64,000 bases of DNA from Rhynchopus sp. YZ270_cl-10 (taxonomy: Eukaryota > Euglenozoa > Diplonemea > Diplonemida > Diplonemidae): positions 806,001-870,000 of the forward strand of contig OZ037930.1 in assembly GCA_964035575.1 (NCBI GenBank), in the 5' to 3' direction. Made by a program: the position numbers and the translations under genes. How positions within the stretch are numbered: the stretch's first letter is position 1; each line of letters starts with the position of its first letter. The notes under the pieces were generated by a model that searched no databases, was not told where the DNA came from, and saw nothing but the letters and a program-made list of their open reading frames with translations. Positions 46,840 through 58,263 of this stretch are shown piece after piece.

Positions 46840-49800
46840 CTAGACATCCGCCATGGTAGTCCCCATATGGGTTTCCGATTTGAAGTTCACCCAGCTGTCC
46901 AGGTTGTATCCCTTTTCTGTGTAAGGGCCTTGGACGTCACACAGAATGCGGTCGACCACAACCGCAACTTCGTCTGCTACTTGCCTTTGTGTGTCGATCC
47001 AGACACAGTCGTGCACGGTGTTGACCATAAGGGCGCGTGGTGGGGTTGTGAAGTCGCCGGACTCACTGAAGTTCCCGTTGTTCATGAAGTGTCGCCACAG
47101 TCTGCCCAAACACGTCAAGACAAGCTCCGCAGCGAAGCCTTGCACCGGATGGTTCAAAACCAACTGCCTCCGGAATCTTAACGGCGCGGCCATTCCCTTC
47201 AGTCTGTTGCTCCGTTCCCCTTCGAAGTACCAACGGTTGCCGCTGGGAGAGTCGTAGAAGCCCTCTGTTCCGTGCGACTGCGACGCAGTGTCCACAAGCG
47301 CCTTCGTCACGCGGGCGAAGTACTTCGCCACGTCAGGGTACATGGCATCCTCGGTGTCTGCAAGCTTTTGCACTTCGTCGTAGCTCATCTTCGTCTCCGC
47401 TGCAATGGTCTTGATGGAAGCTCCGTATTGACGCTGAGGTGGAGAAGAAAAAGATAGGGAATTAGTCGAAAGCTTGTCAAGAAATGTTTGTGATACATAA
47501 AAAAATAGTCTTCGTGTGTTTATGATATCGTAATTATAATGGGTATAATATGTGTACTGTAACTGTTGGACCGTACAAAAAAGTTGGGATTTTGGCCAAT
47601 TTGGGGCTTTGTACAGGATAACATTGTTTCGATTGAGCAGGGTTTCCACTACATTTTATTTCAAAGTACTGGAGCACCTGGACACCTCGCTCTGGAAGAA
47701 ACTATTGCACAATACATGGCGTAAATGGTTTGCTAGGGTGGTCATCACCCTCATTGCAAGAAGTCGACTTGCCAGAGTTGATCCCGTTGACTATCGTAAA
47801 GGGCTTTGTTTCATACCTGGAATGAGAAGACCTTGGCCTGTGTACGTAGGCCGGTCCAGAAGGGGTCCTTCTTGACCTTGCACAGGTGCACCACTTCGTC
47901 ATACGACATTCCCTTCATAGCAGCAAGACGCTTGCAGTGGAGGTCTGCACCCTCCTCAAGCACGTGCATCAGGTTCTCGTCCTGGCTCAGCAGTGCGTTC
48001 ACGAACACCTGTGTGCGGGGAGGGTGGTTTTTGCTCTTGGTTTGCACTACTGTCAAAATTAAACAAAAAAGGGGGTAAAATTTTTGGTAGTCCTGACAAC
48101 CCCTTTGCGGTGTTCATGCGGGGTTCGTGCCGCTCGTAGGGGGGTTTTTTGAATTTTTCACTCTTGCAAAATCCAAAGTTTGGGTGTGAAAAAATAACTA
48201 TTTATTCAACATGGATAGAGAACGCGCGTGGACGCAACTACGCGCGTAGACGCGCGTACGCGCGTATTTTTGTGTGTGTTTTTTTTTTACGCGCGTCCTA
48301 AAAATACACCCAAAAACCCCTACTGCGGCCCCTAGCAGGGGGGGTGGGGTGGTGGGGGGGTATACTCCCCCCACCCCCCCCACCCCGTGTACGCGTGAGT
48401 AAAAGGGTAAAAAAAACACAAAAAAGGACGCGCGTCCACGCGCGTCCTTTTTTCTGTTTTTTTGCGTCGGCGCGCGTTCTCTATCCATGATTCAACGCCT
48501 TTTAGCGTGGTTTTTTTTTTGCGATAATTTCACGCATTTTTTTCCCAGGCGAGTGGTACTTAATTTGCCGAGCGAAGCGAGGCAAATTGAATCCACGAGC
48601 CTGGGAAAAAAATAAGTGAAGTATCGCAAAAAAATTCGCTAAAAGGCGTTGAATACGTAATTTTATTTCACGTTAACCCTTTAGACCCGAAGCCAGATTT
48701 TCGACCCACTTTTGAGTTTTGGTTTGGGGGCTCTCCAACCGGTAAAGGGACCCCAGATGCAAATTTTTAATCGTACCTGGCCGCAATTGAAAGATTTTGA
48801 ACACGGCTTTCAATTCCATTATTTTAAGTTTTTTTTCGCAAAAAAATGTTTTACCCAAAATGAGGTACGCATAAAATCCATCTTTTGGTTTTTTACTGAT
48901 CCTTCCGGCAAAAAAAATCACCGTAAATTATTGCTGTCCGAAAATGGCGTTATTTGAAAGATTGACCACAAAATCTTTTCAAACAAAAAAAAATCGAGCA
49001 AAAAGTCCTAGTAGAATCCAACTTAGATGAGTGTAGCTCTGTTAGCAGCATGTCTAAAAATCGATTTCCCTAACGATTTACACTGAAACACCACTACACA
49101 CGTAAAAAGGCGATTTTTTTCACGTTTTTGGGCATCTACAGGTCCGAAACACCCCCAGAATGGGTCAGAATGACCCTGTGTGCCGAACATTCACAAAAAA
49201 AGCACCCTGCAATACGAAAAAATAGTGAAAACCCGGCTTATAGTCAGGGGTCCTAACGCTGTTCTCAAAAAAATTAAAAATGGTAACTTCAAGGTCACTT
49301 CTCGTTTTTTGGGGAGAGAAAAAAAAAACGTTCCCCCCTCAGAGGAACAACAAAAGTGAGGTTGAAAAGGTGCAAATTCCTCGGACATACACTGGACGTT
49401 GGTTATCGCCGTATCATAGGGACAGAGTACTAGATACGATTTTTTTTTGTGAGGCAATTTCGTGTCGCAGTCTGATGCCACCGTTATGCTTCTTACCACG
49501 AACAACACAACACAGCCATGGGCAGATGTTTTGGCAGATGTTTAGTGGGTGTCGGCCTTCTTATCAGTAACCTCAGTACATTTATAAAAGAAACGGCGGT
49601 CATGTCACCCAAAGGTTCCTGGCGAAGCCACGGTACGCAACATTTCTAAAAAATGTTGACATAAAATGGCATTGTCGTTGGTAATTATCGTCAGTTTCCG
49701 TAAATTACTTACGTATTTTGCTAAAACGAAAGTTTCTGGCGAAGCCACGGTACGCAACATTTCAAAAAATTGCGCTTAAAATTGTGGCAACCTGCAGCCC

Positions 49801-52800
49801 TGCATACCCCTGATCTTGGCAAAAAAGAAAAAAATTCCCGGACCCTCCAACGTGCTCCCAGTGTATGTTAAGCATCCGAGGTCACTTCGCGACACCGGAT
49901 TTCAAAAAATAAAAATAAAAAGGTCACTTTTTAGGGCACTTTTCGAAGGTCACTTCGAAGTGACCTTCGGATTTCAAAAAAATAAAAAAGGTCACTTCAG
50001 AAGTGGTAAAAGTTACCACTCTTAGGACCCCTGCTTATAGTGTGTTTTGGGTGGGAATAAGGCAAAGAATAGTCAGAAAAACAGTGATTTTGGTGGTGGT
50101 TCTCACGGACTTCCAAAGTGCACTCAGATGCACAAAAGTTTTCGATTCTTGCTTCTTTTGACAGATTTGACATCAAATCTTTCCAAAAATGCAAAAATCT
50201 GTTCACGAAAATGAGTAGAACCCTACTTATCAACCCTACTCGCCTTACGACCTTGGCAACGTACAACCCGTGATTTTGGTGGTAAAATCACACCAAAATC
50301 CGAGGATAGCACAGATGCATAAAAGTTTTCGATTTTGTCGTATTTTGAAAGATGCGAACGAAATATTTCCACACAAAAAAAGTGTTTTCACGAAAACGAC
50401 TAGAAAATTTCTTATCACATGGCGGCCCTGAAAAGTGACTTTTTCCCGTACTTTTTCATGCTCCCCGGCATCCAAGGAAAACCCAGATGCATAAAAGTGT
50501 TCTTAGATGGCGTATTTTGAAAGATCGGCTAAAAATCTTTCAAAATATAAAAAAATGTTTTTCTGAAAATGAGTAGAACCCCAGTAATAGCCTAGTGGTA
50601 TTAGGAGGGATATTTTAGGGGGTGTTGGTCAAAAAACATGATTTTCCGTGGCAGCTCCTCCTTCCCTCCAGCATCCAAAAAAATATCAGATGAACAAAAC
50701 TTTTCGATTCTTGCTTCTTTTGAAAGATCGGCGCAAAATCTTTCAAAATATAAAAAATGTTTTTCCCATTTTGAGTAGAACACTCCTAATTGTCTGGCGC
50801 CATTCGGGTGGCCATATATGGGTATCTCGGGTCTAAAGGGTTAAATAAAGTATACGAAAGGATTTGGCACTTTTAGCGTGACTCATTTATTGTGCAATAA
50901 CTAACGAGTATGTGTCCCTCCAGGTAGCTTTCCTTACCCTCCCGCCAGCGCTACCGGGAATCCCACGGGACCCCTAGCTAGGCTAGCGGGACTCCCGCTG
51001 GGGGGGCTGGCGTACCTGAGGGGCTGGAGGGAGGCTAAAAAAGGCTGGAGGGTCCCTCCAGCCCTCTTACCCTCCCGCGGGGGAACCTGCAAAACCCCGG
51101 TAAACTGGGCCCGGGTGCTAGCGGGAGGTCGGGAAATGGCTATCGTGCAAGAGCGAGAGACATTCAGAAGATCCCGCCCATCACAGAATATCATGTCAGC
51201 CACCGCCTTCCTCACAATGAAGTAAGGGGGTGGTGTGTCCTTCGCCTTCATAGGTAATGAAGGAGTCAATTTCTAGTTTCGTAAGTGCGGAGTGCCTTGG
51301 ACTGTCGTGTCGGTAGCCGGTCTCGTGTTGCTTCAAGAGACACACGAGCCTGCGGAAACTGGTCTTGCAGTTGCACCCCATACTTCCTCACCAATATGCT
51401 GCGCAGCTTACTGAACGCTGTCCATTACGACGACGATTTGATGCACTATGCACAAAACAAAGTCGGCTTCCGTGGGCTTACCGTTGGGCTTGCTAATGAA
51501 TCCCTTAAACAGCGGTCCCATTCACGGATGTACGGTGTCGACGATGCCAGTCCTTCAGCAAAACCACTGTAGCGCTCGTCCATCTCTTGTCGGAGGACCG
51601 TTTGCGTCTTAGATCCTTCGGCATGTTGCGTGTGTCAAAAAAAAATGGGAAAAGTGCAAAAAAAAAATAGCAATTTTCAATTTTTAGGCGGGTGGTGGTG
51701 CAGGATGTACCAAAATTTAGCGTGAAGTTATCGCCAAAAAAACCCCTGTTTTGGCGTGAAAAAAACAAAAATAAAATCCCGCTCTGAAGGAATTGCAGTG
51801 AAAAAAAGTGAAACCGCGTGAAATAAAGTTCAATTAGCGTAGTTTTTATTTGCGAAAAAAACACGGCGTGAAATTATCATTAAAAAGAATCACGCTAAAA
51901 GTGCCAAATCCTTCGTATACTTTATTTAACTGTGGAATAAAACAAACAAAAATGTGTGGAAGAAAGGGGGCAAAGTCGTGCCATGATGTACAGTGTTGTA
52001 CTGGAACATACCTCAAGTTGCGAGTAGTCGCTCTCAAGCATGAGTCCATCCTTGAAACGCGATTCGAGACATTCCTTCACTCCAGCTGTGTGTGTGTGTG
52101 TGTGGGGTTGTTTTGTTGCATCGACACCACCACATCTCCGAAGACGGGTTTCCGTACCCAAAAGCCTCGTGTGATCGGAACCCAAAACCCCACGCTGTTC
52201 CCGTCTGGTTCCCGACCACATCAAAGCCGTTGATTTTCTTCCCTCCCAATGCATCAAAATACATCCCCCCAAATAAAAATGACCCACTGGAAACTGAGGT
52301 TCATTTGACTGCCTAAGCGGTGCAAATAAAGCAGTCTTTAAAATAAAGGTTGAAACGTGCTAAAACGCGGTCGAAATAAAAAAAAAACAACATACTTCTC
52401 GGAATATTCTGCATGTTCGGGTTGGCGGAAGAAAGACGTCCAGTGCGTGTCACTGTGTGGTTCAGCTGTGGATGGACACGACCTCCGTCGTCTCTGAGAT
52501 CGACAAAGCCTTGGAGGTACGTCATAAGCTTCTTCTTCTTCTTGAGGGCCTGCAGAACACGGACGGGGCTTGCGAACTCCTCGTCGGGGTACTTTTCGCT
52601 GATGTTGGAGATGACGTCGTCGCTGACCTTCCAGGCCTCACCCTTCGTCTTGTACTTCTCCGCGTACTGCAGCTTCCACTCCTCGGGGATGATACCGGGG
52701 AACTCTATTTTGAAGTTGTGCATAAAATGCTTCTTGCGTTCGTCACACATGGTGCTTCTCTTGTAGACCACATCCCCGCCAAAGAGGTAGGCTCTAAGTT

Positions 52801-53992
52801 GTGTTGCCGATGCCCAGTTGAACTCCACTATGTCCTCAGGGTTTTTGAGTTGGCTCTTGAGATCGTTGTTGAGATCCGCGATTTCTTTTGGGACTGAGGT
52901 GCTCAGCTCTTTCTCGAGGACGTCGATACTGTCGGTGAGGTCCTTGCCGATTAAAAGGGCACGACGTCTGTTGACGTACATGCCATTGTATTCCATTTCT
53001 GTGGTCGCAAGAAGTCCTTCCATATGACTGTGCATCAGAGGCAGGCGGACAGACGCTTCTGTAAAGGCGAGTTGCCGCTCAAAGATGAGTCTCGTATTCT
53101 CCACATCCGCTGCCGCGTACTCCACAATTTTGCTCTTTTTGATGTCCGGAGTGTCAATCCCCTTCGCCCATTGCTCCTTAATGTACGCATCCTTCAGCTC
53201 ACCACCATACTTCAGCGAGAGGTCGTCCAAAGAGAGCTTCATATCTTTGTGCCCATTGATCACATACTCTGCATACATGGTGTCCCAAACCAACCCGCCC
53301 CTACGAAAGAAATTCTTCAGCTCTGCGTGGTCCCAGCAATAGAGGAGATCGAACTTAACGTTGTGGCCGATGATGCAGTCAATCCCTTTGAGGGAGGGGA
53401 AGGCTTTGCGGTAGGCTGTGGGGGTGCTGAAGGGTCCGTCGACGACACCCTTTTTTTGGTCTTTGTTGAGGTGCGCCGTATAGACGATACGGTTTTGAGG
53501 GACAAAGGGAGAGGCCTTGCGTTTGAGGGCAGAGTGGGTTGTGGTCTCAAAATCGATTACAAGGTAGTTTTTGTACTGCTTTGCAAGCTTCGCGTTCTCC
53601 TTAACCAGCCGGTCGGTGCGGCGGAAGCATGAGAACTCTGACTCCCAAAACGACGCAGTCGGGAGGGACGTCTCCTCCTCCACAATGCTCAGTTTCGGAA
53701 GCTGCAGGGTCAGCAGTTTCTTGTATTCAATCTCGGTTTGCAGCTGTGGGTGAGGAATCTGAAAGTGGTCGCAGACCTCCTTACCAACACGCAATGCGCC
53801 AGCCATAGAAGCCTGTGGCTTAGCCTTCCCCTTAACAATGTCGTAGGCCTTCGCAAGAAGACGCTTTTGCTCAATGCGAAGAAACTGAGCCTCCTTCGTC
53901 ATCTCCTTCTCGACAGTCATAAAGCGTCGGGCTCCCGTCACAGCGTTCTTCCCACCCAGACGGGGGACAGCATTTCTCAACTGGTGATGCAT
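46840..53992 (-). CDS. Family A DNA polymerase, T7-like, four exons
   Basis: Replicative or repair polymerase with proofreading domain, about 818 residues. Exons: 53992-52396, 52085-52012, 48008-47817, 47433-46840. All donors are GTATG; acceptors are CACACAG, CACACAG and CTCAG, and every join keeps frame. Exonuclease motifs: VIDFE (Asp146, Glu148), NVKFD (Asn211-Asp215), YAAAD (Tyr292-Asp296). Polymerase: RTGRLSSANPNMQNIPR, motif A SDYSQLE (Asp552), motif B Arg612-x3-Lys616-x7-Tyr624-Gly625, motif C VHDC (His762, Asp763). Motif C usually reads HDE; here Cys764 takes the Glu place. The domain set resembles phage T7-type or organellar family A enzymes; an organellar role is plausible, and the N-terminus (RNAVPRLGGKNAVTGARRF) is basic like a presequence. 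Intron 2 is 4,003 nt and packed with transposons. Confidence 0.9.
48210..48489. mobile_element. 280 bp CGCG-rich TIR element in polymerase intron 2
   Basis: Ends CATGGATAGAGAACGCGCG and its complement, with a 6 bp direct repeat ATTCAA on both sides (48204-48209 and 48490-48495). Many internal ACGCGCGT palindromes. It has inserted at the edge of the foldback that follows. Confidence 0.75.
48490..48654. mobile_element. 165 bp foldback element
   Basis: Nearly the whole block folds on itself: ATTCAACGCCTTTTAGCG at the left, complement at the right, then TTTTTTCCCAGGC and GCCTGGGAAAAAA, then AATTTGCC and GGCAAATT at the tip around GAGCGAAGCGA. Confidence 0.75.
48677..50840. mobile_element. piggyBac-like non-autonomous element, 2.16 kb
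   Basis: CCCTTTAGACCCGA and TCGGGTCTAAAGGG ends flanked by TTAA (48673-48676 and 50841-50844). No transposase seen. The right part (50035-50800) is a series of diverged units, each with GATGCATAAAAG-like and TTTTGAAAGATNNN..AAATCTTTC segments. A hAT element is nested at 49245-50033. Confidence 0.85.
49245..50033. mobile_element. Third hAT-type family, 789 bp, nested
   Basis: Ends CAGGGGTCCTAA and TTAGGACCCCTG, perfect 8 bp duplication CTTATAGT (49237-49244 and 50034-50041). It carries two copies of the ACGGTACGCAAC module (near 49630 and 49750) and repeated AGGTCACTT hairpins at 49870-49995. Confidence 0.9.
50845..51929. mobile_element. TIR element with GC-rich core, partly split by the piggyBac insertion
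   Basis: ATAAAGTATACGAA and GGATTTGGCACTTTTAGCG at the left, complement at 51888-51929. The left repeat continues across the piggyBac TTAA (the base before 48673 also matches), so the piggyBac-like element landed inside this terminal repeat. Core: a GC-rich block at 50935-51137 with nested inverted repeats, and a decayed protein-like stretch on the minus strand (about 51180-51620). Confidence 0.6.
52342..52374 (+). repeat. GTTGAAACGTGC motif in polymerase intron 1
   Basis: GTTGAAACGTGCTAAAACGC is shared with about 45203 and, in part, 2118. Plus orientation like the other short repeats. Confidence 0.5.
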
Positions 53993-54795
53993 TGTTAGGT
54001 CTGGTGTGGGGGGGTTTCGTTCCCCTGTTGTGTTGGGGGGGTGTTTGGTTGATGTTGTAGGTAAAGAAAAGTTTGATAAGATGATCCTAAGCCTCTCGTT
54101 TGCTTAGTCACCCTTGATCACATTCGGTAAATATTGACCAATACACTGTGGGCATGCCCTGGATTCATTTTATGGTATACCTTGGTGGATTCGAACAAAA
54201 TTATTGACCAAAAATGTTCAGCCATTTCAGGATTTTTCAGGAAATTCGACCTTTTTTACGATAATTTTTTTGTACGAATACGGTAGGTGCACCGGGGGTG
54301 CTCAAAAAAAAAGGGGGGAGACGAGATCTTAGTTTGATTTTTTTTTTATAGAAAGGTAAAAATATGAAAGGGTTTTGGAGATGATGGGGCAATGCAGGGA
54401 TATGTGTTTTTTTTGAAAAGGGGGGTTTTTATTTTTGATTGTTGTAGGTTCTTCGTGTCTTCGCCGTTTTATTTTTTGTCTTTTTTTTTAATATGGTTTG
54501 TTTGCTTGTGTTCAATCATATTACGTCCACTCAAAGAAAAAAGGAAGTCAAAATAAAAAAGATAAAAAAAGTGTTGTAACCCGGCCCCAAAACAAATAAA
54601 AATAAAAACGGGCGAAGAACAGGAAACGTGAGATTGTTTCTTTGTATTGCTATATTTGTCTACGTTCCAGCACCCCACGACTGAGATAGCCAAATTCGTG
54701 GAGGTGCGTGTGATAGCGACCCCTTTTTTGTATGTTTGTTGATTTCTCTTCCCCCTGCTTCCCCATCACCGGTTCTGTAGTTTTGCTTGCATTAT
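53993..54795. other. Intergenic region between polymerase and RPL10 genes
   Basis: Contains the H1 copy at 54071-54116, a diverged CCGTATTCGTAC foldback (about 54170-54287) and T-rich DNA. No gene. Confidence 0.55.
54071..54116 (+). repeat. H1 hairpin repeat
   Basis: GTTTGATAAGATGATCC, TAAGCCTCTCGTTTGCTTA, GTCACC; about 80 bp upstream of the polymerase start codon. Confidence 0.7.
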
Positions 54796-55620
54796 TTATC
54801 CGAAGCAGTTGTGCTTGGACAGGACTCCGTGGCGGGAGGCGACCTTGCTGAAGGAGCCATCGTACAACAGGGTCTTGTCGGCCATGCGCTCCTGTGGTGT
54901 CGTGGTGTGAGGTAAAAGATGGCAAAAATAAAGAAAACTTGAAAGATGAAAGTGCCGGTCATGCACAGACATCAACAAAAAAAAACCCCCCCAAATTGTA
55001 ATCGAGATGTCCTTTCTCTCACTGCAATTTACAATTGGCTCATCAAATTATCTGCTGGGCAGGTGTGTTCATACCTTGTACTCCTCACGGACGGCGTGGG
55101 TGAATCCCCACTTGTGCGATGTCAGCACCAACTGGCGTCCTGCGAACTTGAACTTGGCACGACGCAGGGCCTCGCTGGCCTCGTCAGCGAACTGGTCACG
55201 GGTACGGATGGACATGATCAGCTGTCCGATCTTCACACGGGCAGCGGTTCCCTGGGGCTTACCCCATGCTCCACGCATACCGGTCTGAAGCCTATCAGCT
55301 CCGGCACATGAAAGCATCTTGTTGATACGCAGAACGTGGTACGGGTGGACACGGATGCGAAGATGGTAGGAGTCCTTACCGCAGTTCTTGACCATGTACT
55401 TGTTGGCGGCAATACGGGCGGCCTCAAGGCACTCAGAGGACAGCTGCTCCTTTTCCATGGAAATAACGTGGACGCACACGGGGAACTCATCGGCGTTGGC
55501 GCGCTTGCGGCCGGTCTCGTACGAGCGGATCTTGGAGTCCGGAACACCACGGCAGAAACGGGACTTGGGGTACGGCTTGTTCTTGCAGAACCTGTAGCAC
55601 TTGGCAGGACGGCGACCCAT
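54796..55620 (-). CDS. RPL10: Ribosomal protein uL16 (RPL10), copy A
   Basis: Large-subunit ribosomal protein that completes the peptidyl-transferase region and tRNA corridor of the cytosolic 60S subunit. Two exons, 55620-55075 (182 codons) and 54891-54796, encode 213 residues, the normal eukaryotic length. [20 protein letters not shown] at the start and [20 protein letters not shown] in the middle are diagnostic. Intron 183 nt, donor GTATGA after EEYK, acceptor CCACAG before ERMADK. A CCACACAG lies four bases before the ATG in copies B and C and a close form here, possibly an acceptor for a leader. Confidence 0.97.
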
Positions 55621-56086
55621 TTTGCTGTGTGTGGTTTTTTTCTCGTTTGCTGTGTTTTGGTGTGTGTGTTGTGTAAGGGGATAGGCGCATCTGGCGAGAC
55701 CCAAACCGAGAAGGTCTAAGTACAACACCGCATTGGGCACCTGCAGACACACTGGTGCTAAACCAAGACTGGTCACAGCATTGGGAGGCTTCCCACCACG
55801 GGAAAGGCTCGCTTGCAACCTGAAGCCAATGCTCTCGCCAGATGATATGTCTCTCAGAGTGCTGGATCGAGGCAGAGCAGTGTGGAAATGCCTCTAGCAA
55901 TGCCAGAGCAATGGACACTGAGGAACTAGGCAGTACTGGATATGCACAGTACAGAATTTCTGTTGCAAAAAAAATTGAAGTTGAACAAAAATATCCAAAA
56001 AAAAAAATGGTGAACTTTTTTTTTTGCTTTTTGTCTCACAATTTCAATCCTACACTATTCATGAAAAGAGAGTGATGATAGGGTAT

Positions 56087-57144
56087 TTATCCGAAGCAGT
56101 TGTGCTTGGACAGGACTCCGTGGCGGGAGGCGACCTTGCTGAAGGAACCATCGTACAACAGGGTCTTGTCGGCCATGCGCTCCTGTGGTGTCGTGGTGTG
56201 AGGTAAAAGATAGCATAAAGAAATAGTAACTCTGATAGGTAAGTAAAAGGGTAAAGGTTTTCTCGTTGACTGCTCAATTACCCTGTTGGAGGGGTGATTG
56301 GCGACCGTATCTGAAGAACTACTTCTCTTTTTAGCTACGCTTGTAGGTATGAAAACAAAGAAACCAAAACTGCTAAGAGAACGTTGAAGTGCGTGACGCA
56401 CCTCTGTAGACACATCCCTTAAACGTAAGAGAACTGCGTATGAGATGAACCTAAGCCTCGCGTGCTTGGTCATATCACGTTTACGCAACGCAATGAAACA
56501 GAAACGTGTCCTCGCAACTGCAGCAGTCAATGCCAACTCATGCTCAACATCACTTCTGGTGGGCTTGAAGCACCTACTGCACAGGGCCATGTTCATACCT
56601 TGTACTCCTCACGGACGGCGTGGGTGAACCCCCACTTGTGCGATGTCAGCACCAACTGGCGTCCTGCGAACTTGAACTTGGCACGACGCAGGGCCTCGCT
56701 GGCCTCGTCAGCGAACTGGTCACGGGTACGGATGGACATGATCAGCTGTCCGATCTTCACACGGGCAGCGGTTCCCTGGGGCTTACCCCATGCTCCACGC
56801 ATACCGGTCTGAAGCCTATCAGCTCCGGCACATGAAAGCATCTTGTTGATACGCAGAACGTGGTACGGGTGGACACGGATGCGAAGATGGTAGGAGTCCT
56901 TACCGCAGTTCTTGACCATGTACTTGTTGGCGGCAATACGGGCGGCCTCAAGGCACTCAGAGGACAGCTGCTCCTTTTCCATGGAAATAACGTGGACGCA
57001 CACGGGGAACTCATCGGCGTTGGCGCGCTTGCGGCCGGTCTCGTACGAGCGGATCTTGGAGTCCGGAACACCACGGCAGAAACGGGACTTGGGGTACGGC
57101 TTGTTCTTGCAGAACCTGTAGCACTTGGCAGGACGGCGACCCAT
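56087..57144 (-). CDS. RPL10: Ribosomal protein uL16 (RPL10), copy B
   Basis: Exons 57144-56599 and 56182-56087 encode the same 213-residue protein as copies A and C. The 416 nt intron is unrelated in sequence to those of the neighbours and contains an H8 and an H1 repeat, both antisense to the gene. 466 bp separate it from copy A. Confidence 0.97.
56228..56351 (+). ncRNA. H8 structured repeat, copy 2, inside an RPL10 intron
   Basis: Counterpart of 30115-30241 with arms re-paired (GAAG/CTTC, CTAC/GTAG with a shorter loop). It fills the middle of the copy B intron, a place where eukaryotes often carry small RNAs, but the repeat's plus orientation is opposite to the host gene. I see no snoRNA boxes on either strand. 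Confidence 0.5.
56436..56473 (+). repeat. H1 hairpin repeat in RPL10 intron
   Basis: GAGATGAACCTAAGCCTCGC then GTGCTTGGTCA. Confidence 0.6.
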
Positions 57145-57361
57145 TTTGCTGTGTGGTTTTTTTTTTCTTTTCTGTGGTGTATACGTGTGGAGAGTGCAAC
57201 TAACAAGATGCAGGCAAAGAAGTCCCACCCCGCTTTTTTTGTATTTGTTTTTCATTGTTTTTCTTAGATGATACTACCAAACGTTGACAACAACGGTTAC
57301 TGAGTATTCTGATACCCGAGCGTTAGGGTGCTCTGTTTCCATAACGATTCTTACTTGCTAT

Positions 57362-58263
57362 TTATCCGAAGCAGTTGTGCTTGGACAGGACTCCGTGGCG
57401 GGAGGCGACCTTGCTGAAGGAGCCATCGTACAACAGGGTCTTGTCGGCCATGCGCTCCTGTGGTGTGTGTGGCGAGATAAGAGGGAAAGGGTACCGGCAT
57501 CACTAAGCATAGATACCCAAAAGAATGTGTCTCGTGCACGTATAAAAGACAAAAGATTGTAAGATGTGTCTCGTGTTAGTCTGATTAGATTATTCTTTGG
57601 ATTATTCACGAGTCTCGTGTTTAGTCACCTTAGAAAGGAAACATGACGTGTATTCGGTTTAGTGCGAGATATGTGGCGAATAAACAGAACCCGTCGTGGA
57701 ATGCTTGCAGCACATACCTTGTACTCCTCACGGACGGCGTGGGTGAATCCCCACTTGTGCGATGTCAGCACCAACTGGCGTCCTGCGAACTTGAACTTGG
57801 CACGACGCAGGGCCTCGCTGGCCTCGTCAGCGAACTGGTCACGGGTACGGATGGACATGATCAGCTGTCCGATCTTCACACGGGCAGCGGTTCCCTGGGG
57901 CTTACCCCATGCTCCACGCATACCGGTCTGAAGCCTATCAGCTCCGGCACATGAAAGCATCTTGTTGATACGCAGAACGTGGTACGGGTGGACACGGATG
58001 CGAAGATGGTAGGAGTCCTTACCGCAGTTCTTGACCATGTACTTGTTGGCGGCAATACGGGCGGCCTCAAGGCACTCAGAGGACAGCTGCTCCTTTTCCA
58101 TGGAAATAACGTGGACGCACACGGGGAACTCATCGGCGTTGGCGCGCTTGCGGCCGGTCTCGTACGAGCGGATCTTGGAGTCCGGAACACCACGGCAGAA
58201 ACGGGACTTGGGGTACGGCTTGTTCTTGCAGAACCTGTAGCACTTGGCAGGACGGCGACCCAT
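57362..58263 (-). CDS. RPL10: Ribosomal protein uL16 (RPL10), copy C
   Basis: Exons 58263-57718 and 57457-57362, intron 260 nt. Same protein. 217 bp separate it from copy B. The sequence just upstream of the ATG is shared with copy A over about 45 bases, more than with copy B, hinting at A/C kinship or later exchange. Confidence 0.97.
57519..57631 (+). repeat. H9, H1 and H7 repeats in RPL10 copy C intron
   Basis: AATGTGTCTCGTGCACGTAT at 57524 (arms GTG/CAC), then TAAGATGTGTCTCGTG, then GATTAGATTATTCTTTGG (shared with 2190-2207), then TCTCGTGTTTAGTCACC. Confidence 0.55.
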
